Positions 14,537 to 22,035 of a stretch of DNA of 22,035 nt are shown one piece after another. The stretch spans positions 1 to 22,035 of the forward strand of contig JAWLFI010000023.1 in assembly GCA_041685645.1 (NCBI GenBank), written 5' to 3'. The position numbers and the translations under genes are program-made. The stretch comes from JAWLFI01 sp041685645 (GTDB lineage Bacteria; Bacteroidota; Bacteroidia; Chitinophagales; Saprospiraceae). Positions within the stretch are counted from its first letter, which is position 1. Every line of letters starts with the position of its first letter. The notes under the pieces are model-generated. The model made no database searches, was not told the DNA's origin, and saw nothing but the letters and a program-made list of their open reading frames with translations.

Positions 14537-14944
14537 CTACTCAATGCTATCCGGTGGTGTTTTTTTCGGTACAGGAGTGGAGTCTGCGGCAGCCTTTTCC
14601 CGGATCAGAGGGCCTAACTTGATCGAGTCTTCCCGAATAGTAACGCTCGGCTTCAACGGACGGGGAATACTTCTCGGGGATCGCATCGTATCGTAGGACT
14701 GTTGTTTGGCAAGTTGAAGAAAAAAAGAGTCGGCTTTCATTTTGGCTTCTTTCCGAACTTCTTTCATGCAGTTCCGATGCTGGAATGCCCGGAATTCATC
14801 TATTTTTCTTTCGAGATATTCTTCTTGCATTTGCTCTTGATCCACGGAGGTGCAACTCGGCAGAGTCAGCAGGAGTGCCAGGCCCAAGATGAGTAGCACA
14901 CTTCGAATTTCAGGGATTATTATTTGAATACCCGACTTCCTCAT
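14537..14944 (-). CDS. Small uncharacterised lipoprotein
   Basis: A 135-residue product with a hydrophobic segment (residues 16-28) and the lipobox LPSC with C31. After the cysteine comes a highly charged, probably helical part (QEEYLERKIDEFRAFQHRNC, 40-59, to about 85), then a Pro/Ser/Arg-rich C-terminus (PRSIPRPLKPS) that is likely disordered. No family recognised. The start overlaps the stop of the upstream small lipoprotein by an ATGA (14941-14944), and the four genes from the Ig-like lipoprotein onward all overlap, so it probably belongs to the same envelope unit as lptB. Confidence 0.7.
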   Translation of the reverse strand: MRKSGIQIIIPEIRSVLLILGLALLLTLPSCTSVDQEQMQEEYLERKIDEFRAFQHRNCMKEVRKEAKMKADSFFLQLAKQQSYDTMRSPRSIPRPLKPSVTIREDSIKLGPLIREKAAADSTPVPKKTPPDSIE

Positions 14945-15195
14945 TGTTGCCGCCTTGATAATTTCTCAATATTCTTTGACCTCACTTCAATAATCGAATC
15001 GAAGGTGATTTGAACTAAAGAGTCAAATCGAAGGTCGCAGAGGGAATCCAACTCTTGAGAAATGGGCCCCGTGCGCGAATTAAAGGTGGAATCCGCTTCC
15101 TGTCGCAAGTCCTTTTCCAGCTTTGGGTCGGGCGCCTCACAGCTCCCAAAGAACCAGAGTAGTAAAATTCCGATGCTCAAGCGTAGCAACCTCAT
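14941..15195 (-). CDS. Very small uncharacterised lipoprotein
   Basis: An 84-residue product with signal MRLLRLSIGILLLWF and the lipobox FGSC with C19. The mature part is about 65 residues, charged and Asp/Ser-rich (LDSLCDLRFDSLVQITFDSI, 49-68), with one extra cysteine (C53). It overlaps lptB upstream and the next lipoprotein downstream, each by an ATGA. Both small lipoproteins carry a Cys, then an Arg/Lys-rich helix with a Asp-Ser pair, so a distant duplication is possible but weakly supported. No family recognised. Confidence 0.7.
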   Translation of the reverse strand: MRLLRLSIGILLLWFFGSCEAPDPKLEKDLRQEADSTFNSRTGPISQELDSLCDLRFDSLVQITFDSIIEVRSKNIEKLSRRQQ

Positions 15196-15929
15196 TGCCT
15201 CTTCGGTTTCTTCAATTCAAAGTTCTGCCCCAGATACACGCGCCGAACCATCTCATCGGCAGCTAATTCTTCTGAAGATCCGGCCTTCAAAATCTTGCCC
15301 TCAAACATCAAATATGCGCGATCGGTAATGGATAGGGTCTCTTGCACATTGTGGTCCGTAATCAATATACCGATATTGCGCTTTTTGAGCTGGCCTACAA
15401 TTTCCTGTATGTCTTCCACCGCGATGGGATCAATGCCCGCAAAGGGTTCGTCCAGAAGAATAAAATTCGGATCAGTAGCCAGCGCTCTGGCTATTTCCGT
15501 CCGTCGCCGCTCGCCCCCGGACAGCGTATCTCCCTTGCTTTTCCTCACTTTGTGCAAACTAAATTCATCGAGTAAGGACTCCAATTTATCGCTTTGCTCC
15601 TCTTTGCTCAATTTCGTCATTTCCAATACGGTCTTCAAGTTGTTCTCAACGCTCATTTTTCGAAATACCGAAGCCTCCTGAGGAAGATAACCAATCCCCA
15701 TGCGTGCGCGCTTGTACATGGGATATTTCGTCAATGCCTGCCCATCTAAATAAACTTCACCGTCCGTGGGCTGTATAAATCCCACCACCATGTAAAAGGT
15801 CGTGGTCTTACCCGCCCCATTGGGGCCTAATAATCCTACGATTTCGCCCTGCTCCACGGACAAAGAAACTCCGTTGACCACGCAGATCTTCCCGTAATAC
15901 TTAATTAGATCCTTCGCTTCTAGTTTCAT
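15192..15929 (-). CDS. lptB: LPS export ABC transporter ATP-binding protein LptB
   Basis: LptB powers LPS extraction from the inner membrane by LptFG. The 245-residue ATPase has Walker A GPNGAGKT (35-42), Q-loop YLPQEASVFRKMSV (81-94), the signature LSGGERRRTEIARAL (136-150), Walker B FILLDEPFAGIDPIAVEDI (156-174) and H-loop H193 in ITDHNVQETL. The YLPQEASVFRKMSVEEN-type Q-loop is characteristic of LptB rather than LivF/LivG. Its ATG lies inside the upstream gene (29-nt overlap). lptA, lptC, lptF and lptG are not in the window. Confidence 0.95.
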   Translation of the reverse strand: MKLEAKDLIKYYGKICVVNGVSLSVEQGEIVGLLGPNGAGKTTTFYMVVGFIQPTDGEVYLDGQALTKYPMYKRARMGIGYLPQEASVFRKMSVENNLKTVLEMTKLSKEEQSDKLESLLDEFSLHKVRKSKGDTLSGGERRRTEIARALATDPNFILLDEPFAGIDPIAVEDIQEIVGQLKKRNIGILITDHNVQETLSITDRAYLMFEGKILKAGSSEELAADEMVRRVYLGQNFELKKPKRQ

Positions 15930-17529
15930 GCTCTAATTCTATTTCTTCCTCCAAAACCCAGTTGGCGCGCAGCGCCTCCAGGGGATACTCCTCCGATAAT
16001 TCGGGCTGCTGACCCTTCCAGTAATCTCCTCCGTCTAATTTCCCATTCCTATTCTCGTCATAAATCACTCTCACTTTATACTGTCCGGGCTCCATAAAGG
16101 AGAGCTGCCATTCATACTCCTTCTGACCCTCCAGTGTCCTCGTTCGCACGACCTCACTGCCCTTCACTAAATGGATCAGGTATTGTAAACTTGAATCTCC
16201 TTCAGTAAAACGCAAATTGAGCTCGCTGAGTTGCTCTTCTTTCAGGATTTCATACGATAGGTCTAAGGTGTCAGTATTGTCTTGCCCATAAAACGAACTC
16301 AGCACTCCCGGTAACAAGCGTATGCTTCCCGTTGCGGGAAGGCTGTCCTCCTTCGGCACGCCCAACACGGTTTCCAGTGGCTGCTCATTCAATATGCGAA
16401 AATAATACTGTGTGCCGGAAGTGTCCGCAGTATAAAAGGTGGAATCGGAAAGCTCGCCCATCGGTTGGTTCCAATAGATTCGACCCTCCCCATTCACAAA
16501 CTTCAGCTTCTTTTGGCGGGCGCGAATGGGTACCGTATCTAGTGGAGATTGCACAGCCAGGGTGTCTTTTCTCAACTCATCCCCATTGTCCGTCAACCAA
16601 ATAATGCTATCCGGAGGATTGATTCCCGGCCAAACTTTTAAGGTGTCCTCTACCCATAGCCGAGCCAACTCATACCCCGCCGGCTCAATGTCCACGCGGA
16701 CATGTGTATCTAACTCATTAAAAACAGCGGACCAGTGATTGCGCCGAAAAAAGGGCGCCTTGGTCAATCTGGGCACGGGAAGAGGCTCAAATAGCACGAG
16801 CTCTACCTCTGGAAAACTATCCGGACTCAATGTCACAGGGTCCTCTAAAAAGGCAATGGGTGCATTCGGAATGTCGTATTGTAAAGTCAAATTCTCATCC
16901 TTCAAAGCAAATACCTTATATCGCCCCTCTTTGAGATACTGAAACTGTGCCACACCTTGCTTATCTGTTTTGGCAAAATAGGTGGGCAGGGATTTTACCA
17001 CTACCGAATCCTCATCCAGTTCTTCATGAAGCAGAACGGTGATATCAGCCTGCTCCGTCCCCTTTTTATCCACGACTTTCATTTTTCCCTTGAGCGAATC
17101 CAAATAGGGGCCTGTCGAAAACGCAAAAACGAGATCCTCCGCTGCATTGCCCTCTGTAAAGTCCGCAACGGCATTGGAAAAATTGAGCGTATAGGTCGTA
17201 CCTTTTCGCAAACTGTCCACCGTTGAAAAGTCTATATCAAGGGAAGATGAACCCGCCACATATTCCGGTTTTGGATCCATGGGCGGTGAAATAATCACAT
17301 TTCGTGCCGGATTGCTGACCTCGATATACTCATTAAAGGTCAGCGTCACTTTATCCGGATAATAATTCAATTGCTCGTTTGGCGTCGACTTTTCAACCAC
17401 CAGCTTCGGTGGCTCGGTATCTCTCGGACCTCCGGAGGGCGCCACGGGGTTGGCACACTGCTGCATCACCAACAATACAGCCAGCACAGCTACTCCTTTC
17501 CAGGCCATGCCCGATCTCTTTCCCGACAT
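15901..17529 (-). CDS. Ig-like (Big_5/SbsA-type) domain lipoprotein
   Basis: A large outer-envelope lipoprotein. Numbered from the longer ORF start (17550), the lipobox is VMQQC (C32), followed by ANPVAPSGGPRDTEPPK, a form frequent in Bacteroidota. An Ig-like domain (about 47-147: KVTLTFNEYIEV, FSNAVADFTEGN, FAFSTGP) and a carboxypeptidase-regulatory-like beta domain (about 150-240) follow. The C-terminus holds DENRNGKLDGGD (498-509), which looks like a calcium-binding loop. I chose the second ATG (17529): it has an A-rich upstream region and a normal signal n-region, and the likely -7 box at 17558-17565 would leave almost no leader for 17550. It overlaps lptB by 29 nt. Function unknown. Confidence 0.85.
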   Translation of the reverse strand: MSGKRSGMAWKGVAVLAVLLVMQQCANPVAPSGGPRDTEPPKLVVEKSTPNEQLNYYPDKVTLTFNEYIEVSNPARNVIISPPMDPKPEYVAGSSSLDIDFSTVDSLRKGTTYTLNFSNAVADFTEGNAAEDLVFAFSTGPYLDSLKGKMKVVDKKGTEQADITVLLHEELDEDSVVVKSLPTYFAKTDKQGVAQFQYLKEGRYKVFALKDENLTLQYDIPNAPIAFLEDPVTLSPDSFPEVELVLFEPLPVPRLTKAPFFRRNHWSAVFNELDTHVRVDIEPAGYELARLWVEDTLKVWPGINPPDSIIWLTDNGDELRKDTLAVQSPLDTVPIRARQKKLKFVNGEGRIYWNQPMGELSDSTFYTADTSGTQYYFRILNEQPLETVLGVPKEDSLPATGSIRLLPGVLSSFYGQDNTDTLDLSYEILKEEQLSELNLRFTEGDSSLQYLIHLVKGSEVVRTRTLEGQKEYEWQLSFMEPGQYKVRVIYDENRNGKLDGGDYWKGQQPELSEEYPLEALRANWVLEEEIELEHETRSEGSN

Positions 17530-17557
17530 TTTATTTTCCCGTTCTCTCATTCCTCCC

Positions 17558-17565
17558 CAAAATTA
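17558..17565 (-). promoter_or_regulatory. Possible -7 box upstream of the Ig-like lipoprotein operon
   Basis: Read on the minus strand, TAATTTTG (17565 down to 17558) matches TAnnTTTG. No TTTG is visible at the -33 position, so only half of the promoter is present. If used, transcription would start near 17551, which favours the start at 17529. Confidence 0.3.
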
Positions 17566-17616
17566 AGAAAAGAACGGGGACTCTTCCGCACTTGTTTTTT
17601 TGCATATGTTTTATTT

Positions 17617-17882
17617 GGGCGTGCCCCAGGGGCTGCGCCCCTGCGTCGCTACGTTTCGGGGCTCGTTCAGGATTCGCCCTCCGTCCTCGAGATCGCCGCC
17701 GGCGATCCTCGGGACTCCGGCCGCTTCACTCGGCCCTTGCCCCTTCCCAAGGCGTCGGGAAGGGGCGCGGTCTCCCGCCCCAAATTGGGGGCGGGACCCA
17801 CTTCACATCGCTCACGCAAGATCAAATCTCACCTTTGAGGTTGAACGGACACCGCGCGGCAGTCCGTCACTTTTCTCAAGTG
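17617..17882 (-). repeat. GC-rich structured repeat element, copy 2, with a chain of hairpins
   Basis: This gene-free region after metH is strongly GC-rich and holds seven inverted repeats in a row. In plus coordinates they are AGGGGC/GCCCCT (17628-17642), GATCGCC/GGCGATC (17691-17707), GGCCG/CGGCC (17719-17735), CCCCTTCCC/GGGAAGGGG (17740-17765), CCCGCCCC/GGGGCGGG (17774-17795), ACGGAC/GTCCGT (17845-17867) and CACTT/AAGTG (17868-17882). The minus strand shares CGAGGATCGC and GCGATCTCGAGGACGGA with copy 1 and ends in the similar edge GGGGCACGCCCAAA. The first two hairpins belong to the shared part; the others are specific to this copy. The last ones may help end metH transcription. Confidence 0.65.
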
Positions 17883-17883
17883 A

Positions 17884-20800
17884 TTAGACCTTGAAATATT
17901 TGCTCTCGGGATGACTAAAATACCAGCCACTGACTGATGCGGCGGGCTGCATGGCAAAACTTTCCGTCATGGTAATTTGGACATTTTTCTCCACCTGCAA
18001 CAAATCAAACAATTTGAGTTTCTCTTCATGCACCGGACAGGCCGGGTAGCCGGGAGCGGGCCGAATGCCGCGGTACGATTCTTTGATCAGCTGCACATTA
18101 TTCAAGCTCTCCTCCGGATCATAGCCCCAGAATTCCCTTCGGACCCGCTCGTGCATATGCTCTGCAAATGCTTCAGCCAGCCGGTCGGCCAGGGACTGCA
18201 ATAGAATAAGGTTGTAATCGTCCTGGTCGGCGGCGAATTTGGCTTTGGGTTGCTCTATGCCATGTCCTGCCGTCACGGCAAAAGCGCCTAAATAGTCTCG
18301 CTTCCCGCTGTCCGCGGGCGCAATAAAGTCTGCCAAACAGTAATTGGGACGCCCCTTAGCTTTTTTCACCAGCTGCCGTTCGTGAACACAAGTGTGTAGC
18401 AAGTCGCCGGAGACCGGATCGTACACTTCAATTTCGTTATCGCGCACGGATTGCGCCGGAAATAATCCCATCACTCCCCGGGGCTGCAGCCAGCCTTCTC
18501 GTTCTATGTGGTCCAGCATCTCCTGAGCATCGTCAAATAAGATTTGGGCCTCGCGACCTACCACTTCATCCTTTAGAATTTGAGGGTATCTTCCAGCCAG
18601 TTCCCAGGTGCGGAAAAATGGCGTCCAATCAATGTATTCCCGGAGCTCTTTGACACTGTAGTGCTCCCAAACCTTAACGCCTAAATGCTTTGGCACCGGC
18701 GGATCGTATGTCGACCAGTCAATGCGCAATTTGTTTTGCTTCGCTTCCTCGGGAGCGATGAGTTTTTTGGAGGACTTGCGCGCTCTTTTTTCCGCTAAAT
18801 CGATGTACTCCAGACGGAGCTGTTCAGTAAATTGCTTTTTTTGTGAGGAGTCGGCTTGCAGGAGCTGGCTGACTACCCCCACTGCCCGAGACGCATCCAA
18901 TACGTGGATGACGGGTTCGGGGCGTTGCGGAGCAATTTTCACAGCGGTATGCACCCTGGAAGTGGTCGCTCCCCCAATCAGCAGTGGGTGATTCATCTCT
19001 TTAGCTTTCATTTCCTGCGCCACGTGGATCATTTCGTCCAAAGAAGGTGTAATCAGGCCACTTAAGCCGATGATATCTACATCGTGTTCTATGGCGGCGG
19101 CCAGTATTTTCTGCGCGGGGACCATCACTCCCAGGTCTATGATTTCGTAATTATTACAACCCAAAACTACGCCGACGATATTTTTCCCGATATCGTGCAC
19201 ATCGCCTTTGACTGTGGCTAGAAGTACGGTGCCTTTTTTTCTTTGATCCTCTTTTTTCTTAGCGGCTTCTATATATGGTGTGAGGTAGGCCACCGCTTTT
19301 TTCATGACGCGGGCGCTTTTTACGACCTGGGGTAAAAACATTTTTCCCGCACCAAATAAATCCCCAACGATATTCATCCCGTCCATGAGCGGACCTTCGA
19401 TGACGTGCAGTGGATCCTGGTATTTTTGTCGGGCTTCCTCTGCATCTTCTTCCGCAAATTTGACAATCCCCTTGAGCAAAGCGTGTTCAATACGATCTTC
19501 CACCGGAGCCTCTCTCCAGCTCATGTCGTTCTCCGCGCCTCTTTTTTTGCCCTGATATTGCTCGGCTATGGAGAGGAGTTCATTGGTTCCATCTTCGGTT
19601 CGGTTGAATAATACATCCTCCACCTTTTCCCGAAGCTCCTCATCAATATTTTCGTAAATTTCCAACATGCCGGCATTCACGATGCCCATGTCCATGCCCG
19701 CCTGTATGGCGTGAAACAAGAAAGCAGAGTGCATGGCTTCGCGGATGGCAGGCAGCCCGCGAAAAGAAAAGGAAATATTGCTCACGCCCCCGCTAATCTT
19801 GGCATGCGGACAGCGTTCTTTTATGGCTCGGGTGGCCTCTATAAACTCCACCGCATAGTTGTCGTGTTCGGGGATGCCCGTGGCAATGGCGAAAATATTG
19901 GGATCGAAAATAATATCCTCAGGAGGGAAATCCAGCTGTTCGGTAAGGATTTTATAGGCGCGCTCGCAAATAGACACCTTTCGCTCTTTGGTATCCGCTT
20001 GTCCCTGCTCGTCAAAAGCCATAACGATGACCGCTGCACCGTACTGGCGAACTTGTTTGGCCTGTGCCAGAAAGGCCGCTTCCCCTTCTTTCAGGGAAAT
20101 AGAGTTGACGACGCACTTGCCTTGCACGCATTCCAGTCCGGCCCGAATCACCTCAAATTTCGAGGAGTCCACGACGACGGGCACCCGGGCTATATCCGGC
20201 TCTGCCATCATGAGATTGAGGAAATTGCGCATTTCCTGATCCGACTCCAACATACCCTCATCCATATTGACATCTACCATCTGAGCACCACCTTCGACCT
20301 GGTCACGGGCTACTTCCAGTGCTTCGTCGTAGTCGCCTGATGTGATGAGGCGCTTGAACTTTCGAGATCCGGTTACATTGGTTCGCTCACCGATATTCAC
20401 AAAGTTCAGCTCCTTTCTGAGAATGAGTGGTTCCAGACCACTAAACATGGATAGAGAAGTGCTCCCGGGAATCGGTCGGGGAGAATAAGGGGCTACGGCT
20501 TCTCTGATTTGACGAATATGTTCGTCGGTCGTACCGCAACAGCCGCCCACAATATTTATGAGTTGCTGCCCCGCGTATTTTTCTGCCCATCGAGCCATAT
20601 CTGCCGGGCTTTGTTCGTATTCACCAAACTCATTGGGAAGCCCCGCATTGGGGTAGGCGGAAATATAGGTGGTGGCAATGGCACTCAGGTCTTGAATATG
20701 CGGGAAGAGCTCTTCTGCGCCCAGGGCACAATTGAGTCCAACCGCGAGAGGCCGCGCGTGCATGATGGAAATCCAAAACGCCTCTGTCGTTTGCCCGGAT

Positions 20801-21465
20801 AGGGTTCGGCCGCTGGCATCCGTGATCGTTCCGGAAATAATCAGTGGTATTTTGGTGTTTTTTCGGTCCTCTACCTCCATTAAAGCCTTAATGGCGGCTT
20901 TGCAGTTGAGCGTATCGAAAACAGTTTCTATGAGGATGAGATCCACGCCACCTTCCCACAAGGCCTCTATTTGCTCCACGTAGGCCGCTGTCAGCGTCGA
21001 GAAATCGGTCGCGCGATAGCCGGGTCGATTGACATCCGGCGAAAGAGAAAGCGTTTTATTCGTCGGACCTATAGCACCGGCTACATAGACGGGGCGGGAA
21101 TGTTCCTTAGTGTATTCATCAGCAGCAGCTCGGGCCAGTTGGGCAGAGGCTTTGTTCATCGCTGTCACCTGAGATTCCAGTTGATAATCTGCCTGGGCAA
21201 TACGGGTGCTGCTAAACGTATTGGTTTCTATGATGTCAGCTCCGGCCCTTAGATAAGACATGTGAATATCCCGAATGATGTCCGGGCGGGTGATGGATAG
21301 AATGTCGTTATTCCCCTTCAATGGGCAGGGGTGATTCTGGAAGAGCTCCCCTCTAAAATCCGATTCCTCCAAAGGATGTTGCTGTATCATAGTACCCATG
21401 GCCCCATCCAAAATGACGATGCGTTCCTCGAGTAGAGCAGTCAGGGTTGAGATTTTTTCTTTCAA
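17884..21465 (-). CDS. metH: Cobalamin-dependent methionine synthase
   Basis: MetH methylates homocysteine to methionine using methyltetrahydrofolate and B12. All four modules are present in 1193 residues (E. coli 1227). The homocysteine domain has zinc ligands C246, C309 and C310. The pterin domain begins at NIGERTNVTGSRKF (357-370). The B12 domain has the DVHDIGKN motif (755-762) with the cobalt ligand H757. The SAM-binding reactivation domain ends in RGIRPAPGYPACP (1132-1144). Positions differ by one or two from E. coli (C247, C310, C311, H759). No metF is adjacent. The 136-nt upstream region lacks the GCCACTG B12-box and is too short for a typical cobalamin riboswitch. Confidence 0.98.
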   Translation of the reverse strand: MKEKISTLTALLEERIVILDGAMGTMIQQHPLEESDFRGELFQNHPCPLKGNNDILSITRPDIIRDIHMSYLRAGADIIETNTFSSTRIAQADYQLESQVTAMNKASAQLARAAADEYTKEHSRPVYVAGAIGPTNKTLSLSPDVNRPGYRATDFSTLTAAYVEQIEALWEGGVDLILIETVFDTLNCKAAIKALMEVEDRKNTKIPLIISGTITDASGRTLSGQTTEAFWISIMHARPLAVGLNCALGAEELFPHIQDLSAIATTYISAYPNAGLPNEFGEYEQSPADMARWAEKYAGQQLINIVGGCCGTTDEHIRQIREAVAPYSPRPIPGSTSLSMFSGLEPLILRKELNFVNIGERTNVTGSRKFKRLITSGDYDEALEVARDQVEGGAQMVDVNMDEGMLESDQEMRNFLNLMMAEPDIARVPVVVDSSKFEVIRAGLECVQGKCVVNSISLKEGEAAFLAQAKQVRQYGAAVIVMAFDEQGQADTKERKVSICERAYKILTEQLDFPPEDIIFDPNIFAIATGIPEHDNYAVEFIEATRAIKERCPHAKISGGVSNISFSFRGLPAIREAMHSAFLFHAIQAGMDMGIVNAGMLEIYENIDEELREKVEDVLFNRTEDGTNELLSIAEQYQGKKRGAENDMSWREAPVEDRIEHALLKGIVKFAEEDAEEARQKYQDPLHVIEGPLMDGMNIVGDLFGAGKMFLPQVVKSARVMKKAVAYLTPYIEAAKKKEDQRKKGTVLLATVKGDVHDIGKNIVGVVLGCNNYEIIDLGVMVPAQKILAAAIEHDVDIIGLSGLITPSLDEMIHVAQEMKAKEMNHPLLIGGATTSRVHTAVKIAPQRPEPVIHVLDASRAVGVVSQLLQADSSQKKQFTEQLRLEYIDLAEKRARKSSKKLIAPEEAKQNKLRIDWSTYDPPVPKHLGVKVWEHYSVKELREYIDWTPFFRTWELAGRYPQILKDEVVGREAQILFDDAQEMLDHIEREGWLQPRGVMGLFPAQSVRDNEIEVYDPVSGDLLHTCVHERQLVKKAKGRPNYCLADFIAPADSGKRDYLGAFAVTAGHGIEQPKAKFAADQDDYNLILLQSLADRLAEAFAEHMHERVRREFWGYDPEESLNNVQLIKESYRGIRPAPGYPACPVHEEKLKLFDLLQVEKNVQITMTESFAMQPAASVSGWYFSHPESKYFKV

Positions 21466-21601
21466 GACATTCGATATTTTTTAGCAGAATGAGTTCCTTT
21501 CACTGCAAGTTAGGATAAAGTAATCGTCTTTTATTAATAGAGATTGTCTGCAAGTTGTTCGAGTGAAAAATTTTACGGGCGTTCGATATTATGGTTGTCA
21601 A
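21466..21601. other. metH upstream region with two short direct repeats
   Basis: CTGCAAGTT occurs at 21503-21511 and again at 21548-21556, 45 bp apart. TTCGATATT occurs at 21470-21478 and at 21582-21590. No exact TAnnTTTG box is visible on the minus strand. The repeats may be regulator sites for metH or chance in AT-rich DNA. Confidence 0.3.
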
Positions 21602-22035
21602 TTATCCGGGAATGTAAATAAGTCGTTGTTGCAGGCTTTTATTGTCCAGATCTATCTCGCGGAAGGGAAGTCCACGATCTGTAGCTATTGTTTTAGTTTC
21701 AAAAGCGGGGTCAATATTTTTGTATGGTGAGGGGGTTATATATACGGTGCAGGAGCCGGTTTGAATGATGCGGTCGGTATGATAATGTCCGCAAAAGACA
21801 TGGACTGGGCGATTGGCATTTTTTACTGCGGGTAGCAGGGTATCGATTTGTCGAAAGGGGTAATTTTGATCCATAAAGGGACTTCCCGCATAGAGGGGAG
21901 GATAATGCAAGAAGAGAATCAGTGGGGCATGGTCAGAAGACAGGGTTTCTGCGAGCAGGGATTGGTGGGGCGGAATTAAGCGGCTATTTTCACAGTGCAA
22001 AAATAGGCAGGTAAAGCCCTCGAGATCCATTTTGG
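21602..22035 (-). CDS. Calcineurin-like metallophosphoesterase, C-terminal part
   Basis: The gene runs off the right edge of the window, so only about 144 residues are seen. LILFLHYPPL and the metal-binding motif VFCGHYHTD (GHxH) are the C-terminal signature of calcineurin-like phosphoesterases such as the CpdA/Icc type. The N-terminal DxH and GNHD metal motifs would lie outside. The frame is open upstream of the first visible Met (22030), so that Met is not necessarily the start. Substrate cannot be told. It is on the same strand as metH with 136 nt between them. Confidence 0.75.
   Translation of the reverse strand, partial: KMDLEGFTCLFLHCENSRLIPPHQSLLAETLSSDHAPLILFLHYPPLYAGSPFMDQNYPFRQIDTLLPAVKNANRPVHVFCGHYHTDRIIQTGSCTVYITPSPYKNIDPAFETKTIATDRGLPFREIDLDNKSLQQRLIYIPG

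Noticed and set aside
17371..17894. Plus-strand frames of 95-171 residues over the Ig-lipoprotein start and the GC-rich repeat
   Set aside because: Three different frames stay open at once over the same repeat, a sign of composition rather than coding.
19711..20340. 209-residue plus-strand frame inside metH
   Set aside because: It is antisense to the well-supported pterin-binding region of metH and has no recognisable motif.

Overview
The window looks like a chromosomal segment of a Bacteroidota bacterium. Three promoters fit the Bacteroidota pattern (TTTG, about 18-20 bases, TAnnTTTG), Shine-Dalgarno sites are nearly absent, Rho carries a long disordered insertion, the Fe-S machinery is SUF only, and an Ig-like lipoprotein of a typical Bacteroidota form ('CANPVAPSGGPRDTEPP') sits next to lptB. 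Class is not resolved from the sequence; Saprospiria or Chitinophagia would be my guess.

Layout. 1-77: possible end of a plus-strand gene. 78-452: no gene, a GC-rich hairpin element (repeat copy 1). 453-6568, minus strand: a complete SUF operon, sufB-sufC-sufD-sufS-sufE-sufT-rrf2, with gaps of -4 to 36 nt; a perfect 7-bp inverted repeat overlaps the sufB promoter and is a candidate site for the Rrf2 regulator encoded last. 6569-7017: divergent control region of sufB and rho. 7018-10067, plus strand: rho, rpmH with a strong intrinsic terminator, rnpA, and a small exported membrane protein overlapping rnpA. 10047-12746, minus strand: recQ then aroQ. 12936-14533, plus strand: kdsD (arabinose-5-phosphate isomerase, Kdo/LPS synthesis) and a DUF3365-type c-heme lipoprotein. 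14537-17529, minus strand: a tightly overlapping set of Ig-like lipoprotein, lptB (LPS export ATPase) and two small lipoproteins. 17551-17883: a second GC-rich element (repeat copy 2) with a series of hairpins. 17884-21465, minus strand: full-length cobalamin-dependent metH. 21602-22035, minus strand: C-terminal part of a metallophosphoesterase.

Most genes are housekeeping. SufBCD (scaffold), SufS/SufE (sulfur supply), SufT (maturation) and the Rrf2 regulator form one Fe-S assembly unit. KdsD and LptB act at the start and at the transport step of LPS biogenesis, and three envelope lipoproteins of unknown role accompany LptB. The observations most worth following are the two related GC-rich structured repeats, the promoter palindrome of the suf operon, the Rho disordered insertion, and the translationally coupled lipoprotein-LptB unit. 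I see no CRISPR array, tRNA, rRNA, insertion sequence or obvious defence system.
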